From JACVRW01 sp052038485 (GTDB lineage: Bacteria > Actinomycetota > Thermoleophilia > Solirubrobacterales > Thermoleophilaceae): a DNA stretch of 34,265 nucleotides. Below are positions 1 to 9,525 of the stretch, one piece after another. Numbering within the stretch: position 1 is the first letter of the stretch; each line of letters opens with the position of its first letter. The stretch covers positions 1-34,265 of the forward strand of contig JBQGCL010000141.1 in NCBI GenBank assembly GCA_052038485.1, written 5' to 3'. The translations under genes were made by a program, and so were the position numbers. Under the pieces are notes generated by a model. That model searched no databases and had not been told where the DNA came from. It worked only from the letters and a program-made list of their open reading frames with translations.

Positions 1-10
1 GGGCGGAAGG

Positions 11-457
11 TCAGTGCTCGACGACCAGGTACACGCCGGTCGCCAGCAGCGCCACCCCCACGATCCGTGCCGGTGTGATCTCGCGCTGCGCCAGGCCCAG
101 GATGCCGAGCTGGTCGAGCACGACCGAGAGCGTCAGCTGGCCGGCGATCGTCGCCGCCGTGACCCCGCCCGCGCCGAGCGTGCGCACCGAGATCAGCACG
201 GTCGTCACGTAGACGGCGCCCAGCAGGCCGCCGATCAGCCAGTACCACTCGAGCCCGGCGACCTCGCCCATGCGGCCGAAGCCCTCGCCGGAGATCAGGG
301 TGATCCCGACCAGCGCGCACAGGCCGATCGCAAACGAGAACGACGCCGCCGGCAGGCTCCCGATCGCCTTGCCGAGCCCCGAGTTGATCGGCGCCTGCAT
401 CGCGACCAGGCCGCCCGCCGCGGCCGTCGCCATCACGGCGATCGCCTTGCCGTCCAT
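11..457 (-). CDS. DMT-superfamily membrane protein, YdcZ (DUF606) family
   Basis: A 148-residue, very hydrophobic protein with about five predicted membrane helices, the size and layout of YdcZ/DUF606 half-size drug/metabolite transporters. Recognisable features are the early small-residue helix with MQAPINSGLGK, a Gly-rich second helix, and the YVTTVLISVRTLG and AATIAGQLTLSVVLDQLG segments, which resemble the family's QLxxxxxxDxFG-like motif. These proteins sit in the cytoplasmic membrane; the substrate is not known. The ATG overlaps the polA stop by one base (TAATG), so translation is probably coupled to polA on one transcript. Family placement rests on size and helix pattern; the transport role is inferred. 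Confidence 0.75.
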   Translation of the reverse strand: MDGKAIAVMATAAAGGLVAMQAPINSGLGKAIGSLPAASFSFAIGLCALVGITLISGEGFGRMGEVAGLEWYWLIGGLLGAVYVTTVLISVRTLGAGGVTAATIAGQLTLSVVLDQLGILGLAQREITPARIVGVALLATGVYLVVEH

Positions 458-3231
458 TACTTGGCTTCGAGCCAGTTCTCGCCGGCCCCGACGTCGACCT
501 CGAGCGGCGGGTCCATCTCGAACGCACCCGCCATCTCCCGGCGGACGATCTCGCTCGCGGCCCCGACCTCGGCCTCGGGGCCCTCGAACAGCAGCTCGTC
601 GTGGATCTGGAGCACCAGGCGGGTGCTCAGCGCCGCGCCGCGCAGCTCGTCGCGCGCCCGCACCATCGCCACCTTGATGATGTCGGCGGCGGTCCCCTGG
701 ATGACCATGTTCACCGCCAGCCGCTCGCCCAGGCTGCGCGTCTGGAACTGGCGCGAGCGCAGCTCGGGCACGCGCCGGATGCGCCCGAACAGGGTCGACA
801 CGGAGCCGTCAGTCGTGGCCTGGGCAATCGTGTCGTCGATGAACTGCTTGACCTTGGGGAAGCGCTCCAGGTAGGCGTCGATGAACTGCTGCGCCTCCTC
901 CTTGTCGATCTGGAGGCGGTCGGCGAGCCCGAAAGCGGACAGCCCGTAGACGATCCCGTAGTTGACCATCTTGGCCTTCGAGCGCGTGCCGGGGTCGGTC
1001 TGGCCGCCGAGGATCGCCTCGGCGGTCGCGGTGTGGACGTCCTCGCCGCGCCGGAAGATCTCCTTCAGAACCGGCTCGTCGGCGATATGAGCGAGCAGGC
1101 GCAGCTCGACCTGGGAGTAGTCGGCCGAGATCAGCCGGCAGCCGTCCTCGGCCACGAAGCAGGCGCGGATCTCGCGGCCCTGCTCGGTGCGGATCGGGAT
1201 GTTCTGGAGGTTCGGGTTCGTGCTCGACAGCCGGCCGGTGGTGGCCGCCGTTTGGTTGAAGGTGGTGTGCAGCCGCCCGTCGGCGCCGATCAGCTCGGGG
1301 AAGGCGTCCAGGTAGGTCGACTTCAGCTTCGTGACCTCGCGCCACTCCTCGATCGCCGGCACGATCTCGTGCTCGTGGCGGATCGCCTGGAGCACGCGGG
1401 CGTCGGTCGAGAAGCCGGTCTTGCCGCGGCGCTTGCGCGATAGCCCGAGCTTCTCGAAGAGGATCGGCGCCAGCTGCTGCGGCGAGCCGATCGTGAACTC
1501 CTCCCCCGCCAGGTCCCAGACGCGCCGCTCGAGCTCGATCGCGCGCTCGTTGAAGCGTGAGCTGATCGCGCGCAGGCGCTGGACGTCGAGCTTGACGCCG
1601 GCGCGCTCCATCTCGACCAGCACGTCCACCAGCGGCAGCTCGATCTCGTGGAAGAGCTTCGTCAGTCCGTCCTCGTCGAGCCGCTCGCGCTGACGCTCGG
1701 CGAGCAGACGCGTGAGCACGGCGCGCTCGGCGACGCCATCGGCGCCGGCGATGCGGGCGCCCAGGCCGAGCTCGGTGGCGAGCTCGTCGAGCGGGTAGCC
1801 GCGCCGGGCCGGGTCGATCAGGTAGGCGGCGACCAGCGTGTCGTGTGCGAGCGGCGGCGCCTCGCAGGCGTCGTCGGCCATCGCGATCGTCTTCCAGTCG
1901 TGCGCGACCACCGGCCCCCCGGCGCGCGCCATCGAGAACGCGGCGAGCGTCTCGGCCTCGGCGACGAGCACCTCGTCGCCGGCCCACGCGGCGACCGTGA
2001 GCGGCCCTCGCGGGCCCGCGTCGAAGTCGAACGAGCCCTGGGCGGGGCCGCCCACGGCGGAAGCGGGCGGCTCCGCCGCCGACGTCGACCCGGCGGCGAC
2101 CGGCTCCTCCTCGGCGACCGCCTCGGCGGCCGCGTCCTCCTCGGCCGCGAGCTCGGCCTCTTCGAGCGCAACGTCATCCCCGGCGGCCGCTTCGGCGGCG
2201 GCCGCCAGCTCGTCCGGGTCCTCCCCCGGCCGCAGGGCGGCGACCGCCACGAGCTCGCCCTCCAGCGAGCCCAGCTCGGCCAGCGGCACCTCGCGGGCCT
2301 GGACCTCGACGATCTCGTCGACCCGCTCCGCGGGCGCCGCGCCGGCCTCGCCGAGCGCCTCCTCGAGCCGCTCCAGCGGGGCGCGCAGCTCGAACTCGCG
2401 GAACGTCTCGCGCAGGCGCGAGCGATCGGGCTCGCGCGCGACCATCTCGGCGAAGTCGATCTCCACGTCTACGTCGCGCACGGCCGTCGCGAGCTGCTTC
2501 GAGATGCGCGCGTTCTCGGCGTGCTCGGTCAGGTTCTGCTTGCGCTTGGCCCCCGAGATCGAGTCGATGTTGCTCAGCACCCCCTCGAGATCGCCCCACT
2601 CCTGGAGCAGCTGCGAGGCGGTCTTGTCTCCGATCCCGGGGACGCCCGGGATGTTGTCGGACGTGTCGCCCTTGAGTCCGTAGAAGTCGGGAATCCGCTC
2701 GGGCGGGATCCCGTAGCGGTCGATCACGGCGTCGCGGTCGTAGATCGTCGTGTCGGTGATGCCGCGGCCGGTGGCCATGATCCGAACGTGCGGCTGGACG
2801 AGCTGGAACATGTCGCGGTCGCCGGTCACGACCGTCACGTCGATGCCCTCGGCCGAGGCCCGCTCGGCCAGCGTCGCGATCACGTCGTCCGCCTCGTAGC
2901 CCGAGACCTTCACGTTCTCGTAGCCGAAGCTCTCGACGAGCGGGTGCATGTACGGCCACTGCTCGGACAGGAGGTCGGGACGCTCGCGCCGGCCCGCCTT
3001 GTACTCGCTGTAGACCTCGTCGCGGCCCGACGCGCCGGCGTCCCAGACGACCAGCGTCGGCTTCACGCCGTACTCCGAGATGATCTTCACGAGCATCGAC
3101 GCGAACCCGAAGATCGCGTTGGTGGGCTGGCCCTTCGAGGTGGCGATCGACTCCGGAAGGGCGAAGAAGGCGCGGTAGACGAGGCTGTTCCCGTCGATCA
3201 GGAACAGCTCGCGGGGCGAATCGGCGGCCAC
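457..3231 (-). CDS. polA: DNA polymerase I, proofreading domain apparently degenerate
   Basis: A 924-residue family A DNA polymerase for Okazaki-fragment processing and repair. Residues 8-290 are the 5'-3' exonuclease: LFLIDGNSLVYRAFF at 9-23, GYEADDVIA near 111, VVTGDRDMFQLV near 134, and the helix-hairpin-helix GVPGIGDKTA. Residues about 530-924 are the polymerase: motif A DYSQVELR with Asp704, motif B around KMVNYGIVYGLSAFG (754-768), and motif C QIHDELLFE with Asp878. Between them the 3'-5' exonuclease fold is recognisable (APPLAHDTLVAAYLIDP) but lacks the DxE motif and other metal ligands, as in Taq polymerase. Residues about 336-400 are a low-complexity Ala/Glu/Pro linker. The GTG start has no Shine-Dalgarno, and a TACCGT -10-like box ends 6 nt before it, so the mRNA may be leaderless. 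Confidence 0.97.
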   Translation of the reverse strand: MAADSPRELFLIDGNSLVYRAFFALPESIATSKGQPTNAIFGFASMLVKIISEYGVKPTLVVWDAGASGRDEVYSEYKAGRRERPDLLSEQWPYMHPLVESFGYENVKVSGYEADDVIATLAERASAEGIDVTVVTGDRDMFQLVQPHVRIMATGRGITDTTIYDRDAVIDRYGIPPERIPDFYGLKGDTSDNIPGVPGIGDKTASQLLQEWGDLEGVLSNIDSISGAKRKQNLTEHAENARISKQLATAVRDVDVEIDFAEMVAREPDRSRLRETFREFELRAPLERLEEALGEAGAAPAERVDEIVEVQAREVPLAELGSLEGELVAVAALRPGEDPDELAAAAEAAAGDDVALEEAELAAEEDAAAEAVAEEEPVAAGSTSAAEPPASAVGGPAQGSFDFDAGPRGPLTVAAWAGDEVLVAEAETLAAFSMARAGGPVVAHDWKTIAMADDACEAPPLAHDTLVAAYLIDPARRGYPLDELATELGLGARIAGADGVAERAVLTRLLAERQRERLDEDGLTKLFHEIELPLVDVLVEMERAGVKLDVQRLRAISSRFNERAIELERRVWDLAGEEFTIGSPQQLAPILFEKLGLSRKRRGKTGFSTDARVLQAIRHEHEIVPAIEEWREVTKLKSTYLDAFPELIGADGRLHTTFNQTAATTGRLSSTNPNLQNIPIRTEQGREIRACFVAEDGCRLISADYSQVELRLLAHIADEPVLKEIFRRGEDVHTATAEAILGGQTDPGTRSKAKMVNYGIVYGLSAFGLADRLQIDKEEAQQFIDAYLERFPKVKQFIDDTIAQATTDGSVSTLFGRIRRVPELRSRQFQTRSLGERLAVNMVIQGTAADIIKVAMVRARDELRGAALSTRLVLQIHDELLFEGPEAEVGAASEIVRREMAGAFEMDPPLEVDVGAGENWLEAK

Positions 3232-3271
3232 GGGCTAACGGTATCGACGCCGTATGATCGCTGGCCCAGCC
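3232..3271. promoter_or_regulatory. Divergent promoter region polA / malic enzyme
   Basis: Only 40 bp separate the polA GTG from the proposed malic-enzyme ATG. On the minus strand TACCGT (3243-3238) lies 6 nt from the polA start codon. On the plus strand TATGAT (3253-3258) lies 13 nt before ATG 3272. Both fit the actinobacterial -10 consensus TANNNT. I see no convincing -35 hexamers. Confidence 0.5.
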
Positions 3272-4723
3272 ATGGCCACCCCATCGGCACAGTTCTCTCT
3301 CACTTTGCGGGTTGAGCTGCCGCAGAAGCCCGGCGGCGTACTCGGGAAGGTCACCGCCGCGATCACGCGGGCCGGCGGCGCGATCGTCGCCGTCGACACC
3401 GTCGAGGCCCGCGGCGACTACACGCTGCGCGAGATCACCGTCGAGTGCTCCAGCGTCGAGCACCGCGGCGAGGTGATCACGGCGGTCCAGTCGGTGCGGC
3501 CCGCGCGCGTCGTCGAGATCACCGACCGGACCTTCGAGGTCCACCGCCGCGGCAAGATCCACACCGGCCTGAACATGCCGCTCAAGTCGCGCGACGACCT
3601 CTCGATGGCCTACACCCCGGGCGTCGCGCGCGTCTGCACCGCGATCCAGGAGAACCGCCAGAAGGCGTTCAAGTACACGATCAAGGCGAACACGGTGGCC
3701 GTCGTCTCCGACGGCACCGCGGTGCTCGGCCTCGGCGACATCGGGCCGGAGGCCGCCATGCCCGTCATGGAGGGCAAGGCGATGCTGTTCAAGGAGTTCG
3801 CCGACGTCGACGCCTTCCCGATCTGCCTGGACACGAAGGACACCGACGAGATCGTCGAGACGGTGATCCGCATCTCCCCCACGTTCGGCGGCATCAACCT
3901 CGAGGACATCTCCTCGCCGCGCTGCTTCGAGATCGAGCAGCGCCTGGTCGAGGCGCTCGACATCCCGGTCTTCCACGACGACCAGCACGGCACCGCGATC
4001 GTCACGCTGGCCGCGCTGATCAACGCCTGCCGCCTCACCGGTCGCCAGATGGAGGATCTCCAGGTGCTGATGGTCGGCGCCGGCGCCGCCGGTGTGGCGG
4101 TGGCGAAGATCCTGATGGACGCGGGCGTCACGTCGATCGTCGCCTGCGACCGCTTCGGCGCGATCCACACCGGCCGCGACGACTACCAGGCCGGCTCGAT
4201 GAACGCGCCCAAGCGCTGGCTGGCGGAGAACACCAACGCCGGCCGGCGCGACGGCACCCCGCGCGAGGTCATCGAGGGCACCGACCTGTTCGTCGGCCTG
4301 TCCGGCCCGGGCATCATCAGCGCTTCCGACCTCGAGAAGATGAACCCCGACCCGTTCGTCTTCGCGATGGCCAACCCCAACCCCGAGGTGCGGCCCGAGG
4401 AGGCCGCTCCGCACGTGCGGGTGATGGCCACCGGCCGCTCCGACTACCCCAACCAGATCAACAACGTGCTCGCCTTCCCCGGCGTCTTTCGCGGTGCGCT
4501 CGACGCCCGCGCCACGGCGATCACCGAGGAGATGAAGCTGGCCGCCGCGCGCGGCATCGCGAGCACGGTCCACGACGACGAGCTCGACGAGGACTACATC
4601 ATCCCGAGCGTGTTCAACCGCGACGTCGCCCGCGAGGTGGCGAACGCGGTGCGCGACGTCGCCGAGCGCTCGGCCGAGCCGTTCGACGAGCAGCCGACCG
4701 CGGACCGCGCGGCGGTCAGCTAG
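3272..4723 (+). CDS. NAD(P)-dependent malic enzyme with N-terminal ACT domain
   Basis: Oxidatively decarboxylates malate to pyruvate in the cytoplasm. Residues about 7-82 resemble an ACT regulatory domain (LRVELPQKPGGVLGKVTAAI). The malic N-domain has AYTPGVARVC with catalytic Tyr114, GDIGPEAAMPVMEGKA, and Lys169 in GKAMLFKEF; the metal ligands lie in EDI (211-213) and FHDDQHGTAIV (Asp236/Asp237). The Rossmann loop GAGAAG is at 269-274 and ANPNPE at 367-372. I chose ATG 3272 (483 residues) over the in-frame ATG at 3254, because the latter lies inside the TATGAT -10-like box. The ACT domain suggests control by an amino acid or other small molecule; the ligand is not visible. The next gene overlaps it by one base (TAGTG). 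Confidence 0.95.
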   Translation: MATPSAQFSLTLRVELPQKPGGVLGKVTAAITRAGGAIVAVDTVEARGDYTLREITVECSSVEHRGEVITAVQSVRPARVVEITDRTFEVHRRGKIHTGLNMPLKSRDDLSMAYTPGVARVCTAIQENRQKAFKYTIKANTVAVVSDGTAVLGLGDIGPEAAMPVMEGKAMLFKEFADVDAFPICLDTKDTDEIVETVIRISPTFGGINLEDISSPRCFEIEQRLVEALDIPVFHDDQHGTAIVTLAALINACRLTGRQMEDLQVLMVGAGAAGVAVAKILMDAGVTSIVACDRFGAIHTGRDDYQAGSMNAPKRWLAENTNAGRRDGTPREVIEGTDLFVGLSGPGIISASDLEKMNPDPFVFAMANPNPEVRPEEAAPHVRVMATGRSDYPNQINNVLAFPGVFRGALDARATAITEEMKLAAARGIASTVHDDELDEDYIIPSVFNRDVAREVANAVRDVAERSAEPFDEQPTADRAAVS

Positions 4724-5595
4724 TGCGGGTCGCCGTCACCGGCGCCTCGGGGCTGATCGGCAGCGCGCTGGTCCGCGAGCTGCGCGCGCGAGGCGACGAG
4801 GTGACGGCTCTCTCGCGCAGCTCGAACTGGCCGCGCCCCCAGAGCGACCCTGCCCCGGCCGACGCGCTGCGCGGCCGCGATGCGGTCGTCAACCTGATGG
4901 GCGAGCCGCTCGCCCAGCGCTGGAGCGACGAGGTCAAGCGCGAGATCCGCGACTCGCGCGTGCTCGGCACGCGCAACCTGGTCGCCGGGCTGGAGGCGCT
5001 GCCCGAACGCGAGCGCCCGCGCGTGCTCGTCTCGCAGTCGGCGGTCGGCTACTACGGCGCCCGCGGCGACGAGCCGCTCGCCGAGGACGCGCCGCCCGGC
5101 GACGACTTCCTGGCCGGCGTCGTCCGCGACTGGGAGACCGAGGCGAGCGCGGCGGAGCGCCTCGGCGTGCGTGTCGTGGTCACGCGCACCGGCGTCGTGC
5201 TGTCGCCCTCGGGCGGCGCCCTCGCGAAGATGCTGCCGTTCTTCAAGCTCGGCGTCGGCGGGCCGGTGGCCGGCGGGCGCCAGTACATGCCGTGGATCCA
5301 CCTCGACGACGTGGTCGGGGCGATCCTGCTCGCGCTCGACAACGACGCGGCGAGCGGCCCGCTCAACGTCACCGCCCCCGAGCCGGTCACCAACAAGGAG
5401 TTCTCGCGCGCGCTCGGGCGCGTCCTGCGGCGCCCGGCGTTCGCGCCGGTCCCGGGGCTGGCGGTGAGGACGCTCTACGGCGAGATGGCGGTCATCGTCA
5501 CCACCGGGCAGCGCGCGGTCCCCAAGCGCCTGGCCGAGCTCGACTACGACTTCCGCCGCGCCGAGCTCGAGGACGCTCTGCGCGACGCGACCTAG
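4723..5595 (+). CDS. TIGR01777 family NAD(P)-dependent epimerase (SDR39U1/YfcH-like)
   Basis: A 290-residue extended short-chain dehydrogenase. It opens with MRVAVTGASGLIGSAL, the TGxxGxxG dinucleotide-binding turn. VNLMGEPLAQRWSDEVKREI is typical of the TIGR01777 group, followed by VSQSAVGYYG around the catalytic Ser/Tyr region and MPWIHLDDVVGAI. The C-terminal 45 residues resemble DUF1731 (RRPAFAPVPGLAVRTLYGEM, then QRAVPKRLAELDY). The physiological substrate of this family is unknown. The GTG start overlaps the malic-enzyme stop (TAGTG), so the two are probably co-transcribed and coupled. Its own TAG stop shares a CTAG with the stop of the convergent gene. Confidence 0.92.
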   Translation: MRVAVTGASGLIGSALVRELRARGDEVTALSRSSNWPRPQSDPAPADALRGRDAVVNLMGEPLAQRWSDEVKREIRDSRVLGTRNLVAGLEALPERERPRVLVSQSAVGYYGARGDEPLAEDAPPGDDFLAGVVRDWETEASAAERLGVRVVVTRTGVVLSPSGGALAKMLPFFKLGVGGPVAGGRQYMPWIHLDDVVGAILLALDNDAASGPLNVTAPEPVTNKEFSRALGRVLRRPAFAPVPGLAVRTLYGEMAVIVTTGQRAVPKRLAELDYDFRRAELEDALRDAT

Positions 5596-6218
5596 CGGCT
5601 GCCGCCGCAGGCGGGCGGCAGCTCCACCGGGGCCTTGTGCGTGAACGAGCCTTCGCCCGGCCGGCCGCTGGTCTTGCAGAGCGCGTAGCGCCCGGTCTCC
5701 GGCGCCACCGCGGCGCGATACGGGTATCCGATCAGGACGCCGCGGCTGGTCTCCGTCTCCGGGATGTCGCTCGTCACCGCGGTGCAGGACAGCAGCACCC
5801 GCTGCGCCGCGTCGTGGCCGACCGGCCTGCAGTCGGTGCGCTGCGCGCGCGTGTCGAGCTCGCCGGTTGCCGCACGCGCCCGCGCGTCGCGCGTGATCGC
5901 GGCCTCGATCCCGGGGATCGCCCCACCGGCGGCGATCGTGCCGGTGCGCGGCCTCATCTCGGCCTTCAGGCGCGCCAGCTCCGCCGCAGCGGCGCGCCGC
6001 GCCTCGCGCCGCTGCTCGGCGGCGCGCTCGCGGTTCGACTCGGCGATCTGCGGCCCGAGGATGATCGCCGTGACGATCCCGGCCGCGACGAGCAGCCCGA
6101 TCAGGGCGAGCACGAGCCGGCGCATCGGCGGGGAGAGCTTGCGCAGCAGGAAGCGTGGAATCCCGAACAGCCCGGGAAGCGGCTCGTACCGGTCGGCCGG
6201 CCGTGCCGGCGGCGTCAC
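5592..6218 (-). CDS. Unknown single-pass membrane protein with a Cys-containing outer domain
   Basis: I do not recognise this 208-residue protein. It has a short cytoplasmic N-terminus, one membrane helix at about residues 34-55, an Arg/Ala/Glu-rich stretch at 60-90 that could form a coiled coil, and a probably extracytoplasmic C-terminal domain with four cysteines (130, 145, 181, 204) that could pair as disulfides. The GTG start overlaps the preceding gene's stop by one base (TAGTG). It is the last gene of the liv transporter operon, so it may be an accessory of transport or of the cell surface; that is inference. The extracytoplasmic orientation rests on charge distribution only. Confidence 0.8.
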   Translation of the reverse strand: MTPPARPADRYEPLPGLFGIPRFLLRKLSPPMRRLVLALIGLLVAAGIVTAIILGPQIAESNRERAAEQRREARRAAAAELARLKAEMRPRTGTIAAGGAIPGIEAAITRDARARAATGELDTRAQRTDCRPVGHDAAQRVLLSCTAVTSDIPETETSRGVLIGYPYRAAVAPETGRYALCKTSGRPGEGSFTHKAPVELPPACGGSR

Positions 6219-6562
6219 TAGAGCTCGTCGGTGGTTACTCGCCTGCGCCGTGAGGTGCCCCGACCGAGCCGCCCCACCAACAGTGACAGGCCGAACAACA
6301 CCAACAGGAGGATCACGAAGAACACCACGATCACGATGGTAATGGTGAGCATGTCGCCGATGTCATCGGGCTGGTCGAACAGGGCGAGCAGCAACAGGAT
6401 CACGACCCAGGCGCCGCTCGCGATCAGGATCAGGAACCCATAGTCGCGCACCCGCTCGGCCCCCTGCTCGTTGCCGCGGCCGGACATGACGCCGGCGGTG
6501 ATCGAGACGATCCCGTAGAGCGCGCCCGCGAGGATCAACGGGAAGTAGAGATTCCAGTCCAC
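6218..6562 (-). CDS. Unknown small membrane protein, liv operon
   Basis: A 114-residue protein with three strongly hydrophobic segments (about residues 5-25, 43-63 and 71-97) and a basic tail ending RRRRVTTDEL. I do not recognise a family. The start is a GTG overlapping the preceding stop (TAGTG), with a GGGGAG Shine-Dalgarno just upstream; the longer reading frame to 6805 only runs antiparallel through the neighbour. It sits between two other unknown membrane genes directly after livF. Confidence 0.75.
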   Translation of the reverse strand: MDWNLYFPLILAGALYGIVSITAGVMSGRGNEQGAERVRDYGFLILIASGAWVVILLLLALFDQPDDIGDMLTITIVIVVFFVILLLVLFGLSLLVGRLGRGTSRRRRVTTDEL

Positions 6563-6840
6563 TAGCTCTCCCCTCCGCCGATCTCGCGCTCCGCGCGCGC
6601 CTCGGCCACCGTCTTGCCGCCGCTGCCGAAGACCCCTTGCAGCTTCCAGCGCGAGTCGGCGCGGGCCGGGACGAGCAGCCAAATCACGGCGCCGAGCAGG
6701 CTCAGCAGCAGACCGAAGGCGAGCCCGACCTTGGTCCCGTAGCCCTTGCGCTCGGACAGGTACGACGCCACGATCGCCGACGCGAGCCACAGGTAGAGCA
6801 GCCACAGGGCCTTCGCTCCCATTGCGGCGAGCAGGGTCAT
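6562..6840 (-). CDS. Unknown small membrane protein directly after livF
   Basis: A 92-residue protein with two predicted helices (about residues 6-26 and 38-58), a short cytoplasmic loop SERKGYGTK, and a hydrophilic C-terminus containing WKLQGVFGSGG. The tryptophan after the second helix resembles small superinfection-immunity/PLDc_N-like membrane proteins, but I cannot assign it. Its ATG overlaps the livF stop by four bases (ATGA), so it is almost certainly in the same transcript and translationally coupled to the ABC transporter. Confidence 0.78.
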   Translation of the reverse strand: MTLLAAMGAKALWLLYLWLASAIVASYLSERKGYGTKVGLAFGLLLSLLGAVIWLLVPARADSRWKLQGVFGSGGKTVAEARAEREIGGGES

Positions 6841-7543
6841 GCGCCGAGGTACGCCTTCTGGACGTCGGGATTGTCGCGCAGCTTGTCCGAGTCGTCGGCG
6901 AGCGCGACCGCGCCGGTCTCCAGCACGTACGCGCGCTTCGAGACCTCGAGCGCGTAGTTGGCGTTCTGCTCGACCAGCAGGATCGTCGTGCCCTGACGGT
7001 TGATCTCGACGATCGTCTCGTAGATGCGCTCGACCAGCACCGGCGCGATCCCCATCGAGGGCTCGTCGAGCAGCAGCAGCTTCGGGTTGGCCATCAGCGC
7101 GCGGCCGATCGCGAGCATCTGCTGCTCGCCGCCGGACATCGTGCCGGCCTTCTGGCGCTCGCGCTCCTTGAGGCGCGGGAACAGCTCGTAGACGCGCTCG
7201 AGGTCCGTGTCGACCCCGTCGTCCCGGCGCAGGTACGCGCCGAGATCGAGGTTCTCGCGGACGGTCATGCGGGCGAAGCAGTGGCGCCCCTCCGGCGATT
7301 GCGAGATGCCGAGCCGGACGATCTCCTGAGCCGGGGTCTCGCCGATCTCGCGGCCCTCGAAATGGATCGACCCCTCCCGCGGGGGCGTCAGCCCCGAGAT
7401 CGAGCGCAGCGTGGTCGACTTGCCGGCGCCGTTCGAGCCGATCAGCGTGACGACCTCGCCCTCGTCGACCTCGAGCGAGATGCCCTTGAGCGCCTCGATG
7501 TTGCCGTAGTAGGTGTGGATGTCGTGGAGCTCGAGCAGCGCCA

Positions 7544-7544
<1 letters not shown>
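6837..7544 (-). CDS. livF: Branched-chain amino-acid ABC transporter ATPase LivF
   Basis: A 235-residue ATPase, the usual LivF length. It has Walker A GSNGAGKST, the ABC signature MSGGEQQMLAIGRAL, Walker B LLLLDEPSMGIAP (typical of LivF rather than LivG), and a C-terminal VEQNANYALEVSKRAYVLETG that includes the His-loop-like region. It acts as a cytoplasmic heterodimer with LivG to energise uptake through LivHM. The ATG overlaps the livG stop by one base (TGATG). Substrate specificity within the hydrophobic amino-acid transporter family cannot be read from the ATPase. Confidence 0.95.
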
Positions 7545-8337
<793 letters not shown>

Positions 8338-8341
<4 letters not shown>

Positions 8342-9525
8342 ACGCGCGCCTCGACGGATAGTGACCCCGGCTCCTCGAGACCCCCCTCACTAGCGGAGGT
8401 CATCTCGATCTGGCGTCTCCGTTCGGGCAGCAGCCCCCCCGGTCTCAGAACCATCATCAGGACCAGCACGAAGCCGAACACGCCGAAGGTGACCTCGGTG
8501 AACGAGAAGTCCAGGCCGAGCGAATCGAGCTTGTCCTTGACGAACTCGCCGTCGAGCACGTCGGGAATCAGCCAGTAGTTGACGAAGCTCAGTCCGACCG
8601 CACCGAGCACGACCCCCCAGATGCTCCCAAGCCCACCCAGGATCACCATCGCGAGGATGAAGATCGAGAAGCCGAACTGGAACTGGTTGGCGTTCACACT
8701 GTTGTAGAACGGCCCGAGGAAGCAGCCCGAGATGCCGCCGAAGGCACCGCCCGCCGCGTACGACAGCAGCTTGGTCTTGACCAGGGGTACGCCCATGCTG
8801 GCGGCGGCCACCTCGTCCTCGCGCAGCGCGATCCAGGCCCGGCCGAGCCGGGAGTCGCGCAGGCGGAAGTTCACAAACAGCACGACCAGGCAGAGCGCGA
8901 GCACGGTCCAGTAGTACGGCCGCAGGTTCAGAGCCGAGTCGAACTCGCCGAAGATCGGCAGGTTGATCTGGTCGATCGGCGCGATCGACTGGCGGCCGTT
9001 GGACAGCTTGTTGTCCCCGAAGATCGTGACCTCGTCGCCGTTGGCGAACACGCGGCCGATGATCTCCCCGAAGGCGAGCGTGACGATCGCGATGTAGTCG
9101 CCGCGCAGCCGGAGCGTCGGTAGGCCGATCAGGGCGCCCGCGATCGCGCAGATGACGATCGCGCCGATGATCAGCAGGAGGAAGTTGAGATGGATGCCGG
9201 GCAGGTTCGACACGAAGTCGCTCGTGCCGACGTGGATGCCCTTCTCGTCGTTGACCGACGAGTAGAAGTCGGACGACCACCAGCCGGTGACCATCAGGCC
9301 GAACGCGTAGAAGGCCACGTAGCCGAGGTCGAGCAGGCCCGCGAAACCGACCACGAGGTTGAGCCCGAGCGCCATCACGACGAAGGCGAGCGCCAGGATC
9401 GCGTCGTTGGTGAGGCCGTCGAGGGGCGGCCGGAACAGTGGGAACAGCGCGACGGCGATGACGCCGAGCACGCCGATCACGAGGCCCGCGCGGGGGTGAC
9501 GGCGCCATTGGCGGACCCTGCTCAT
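8338..9525 (-). CDS. livM: Branched-chain amino-acid ABC transporter permease LivM
   Basis: A 395-residue permease with about ten helices. It carries the LivM landmarks GLNLVVGFAGLLDLGYVAFY, LRLRGDYIAIVTLAFGEI and the coupling-loop sequence SRLGRAWIALREDEVAA. A hydrophilic segment of about 25 residues (WWSSDFYSSVNDEKG onward) extends the loop after the second core helix; it is longer than in many LivM proteins. The ATG at 9525 was chosen because it overlaps the livH stop as ATGA and gives a normal N-terminus; the frame continues far upstream only as antisense noise. It forms the membrane pore with LivH. Confidence 0.94.

Noticed and set aside
3254..3271. Upstream ATG for the malic enzyme
   Set aside because: It lies inside the TATGAT -10-like box; the extra six residues have no family support.
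1648..3315. A 555-codon plus-strand open frame opposite polA
   Set aside because: Antisense of a gene with all polymerase I motifs; no recognisable domain and biased composition.
2174..4573. A 799-codon minus-strand frame spanning the polA-malic enzyme junction
   Set aside because: It crosses two real genes in wrong frames, including one on the opposite strand, and has shadow composition.
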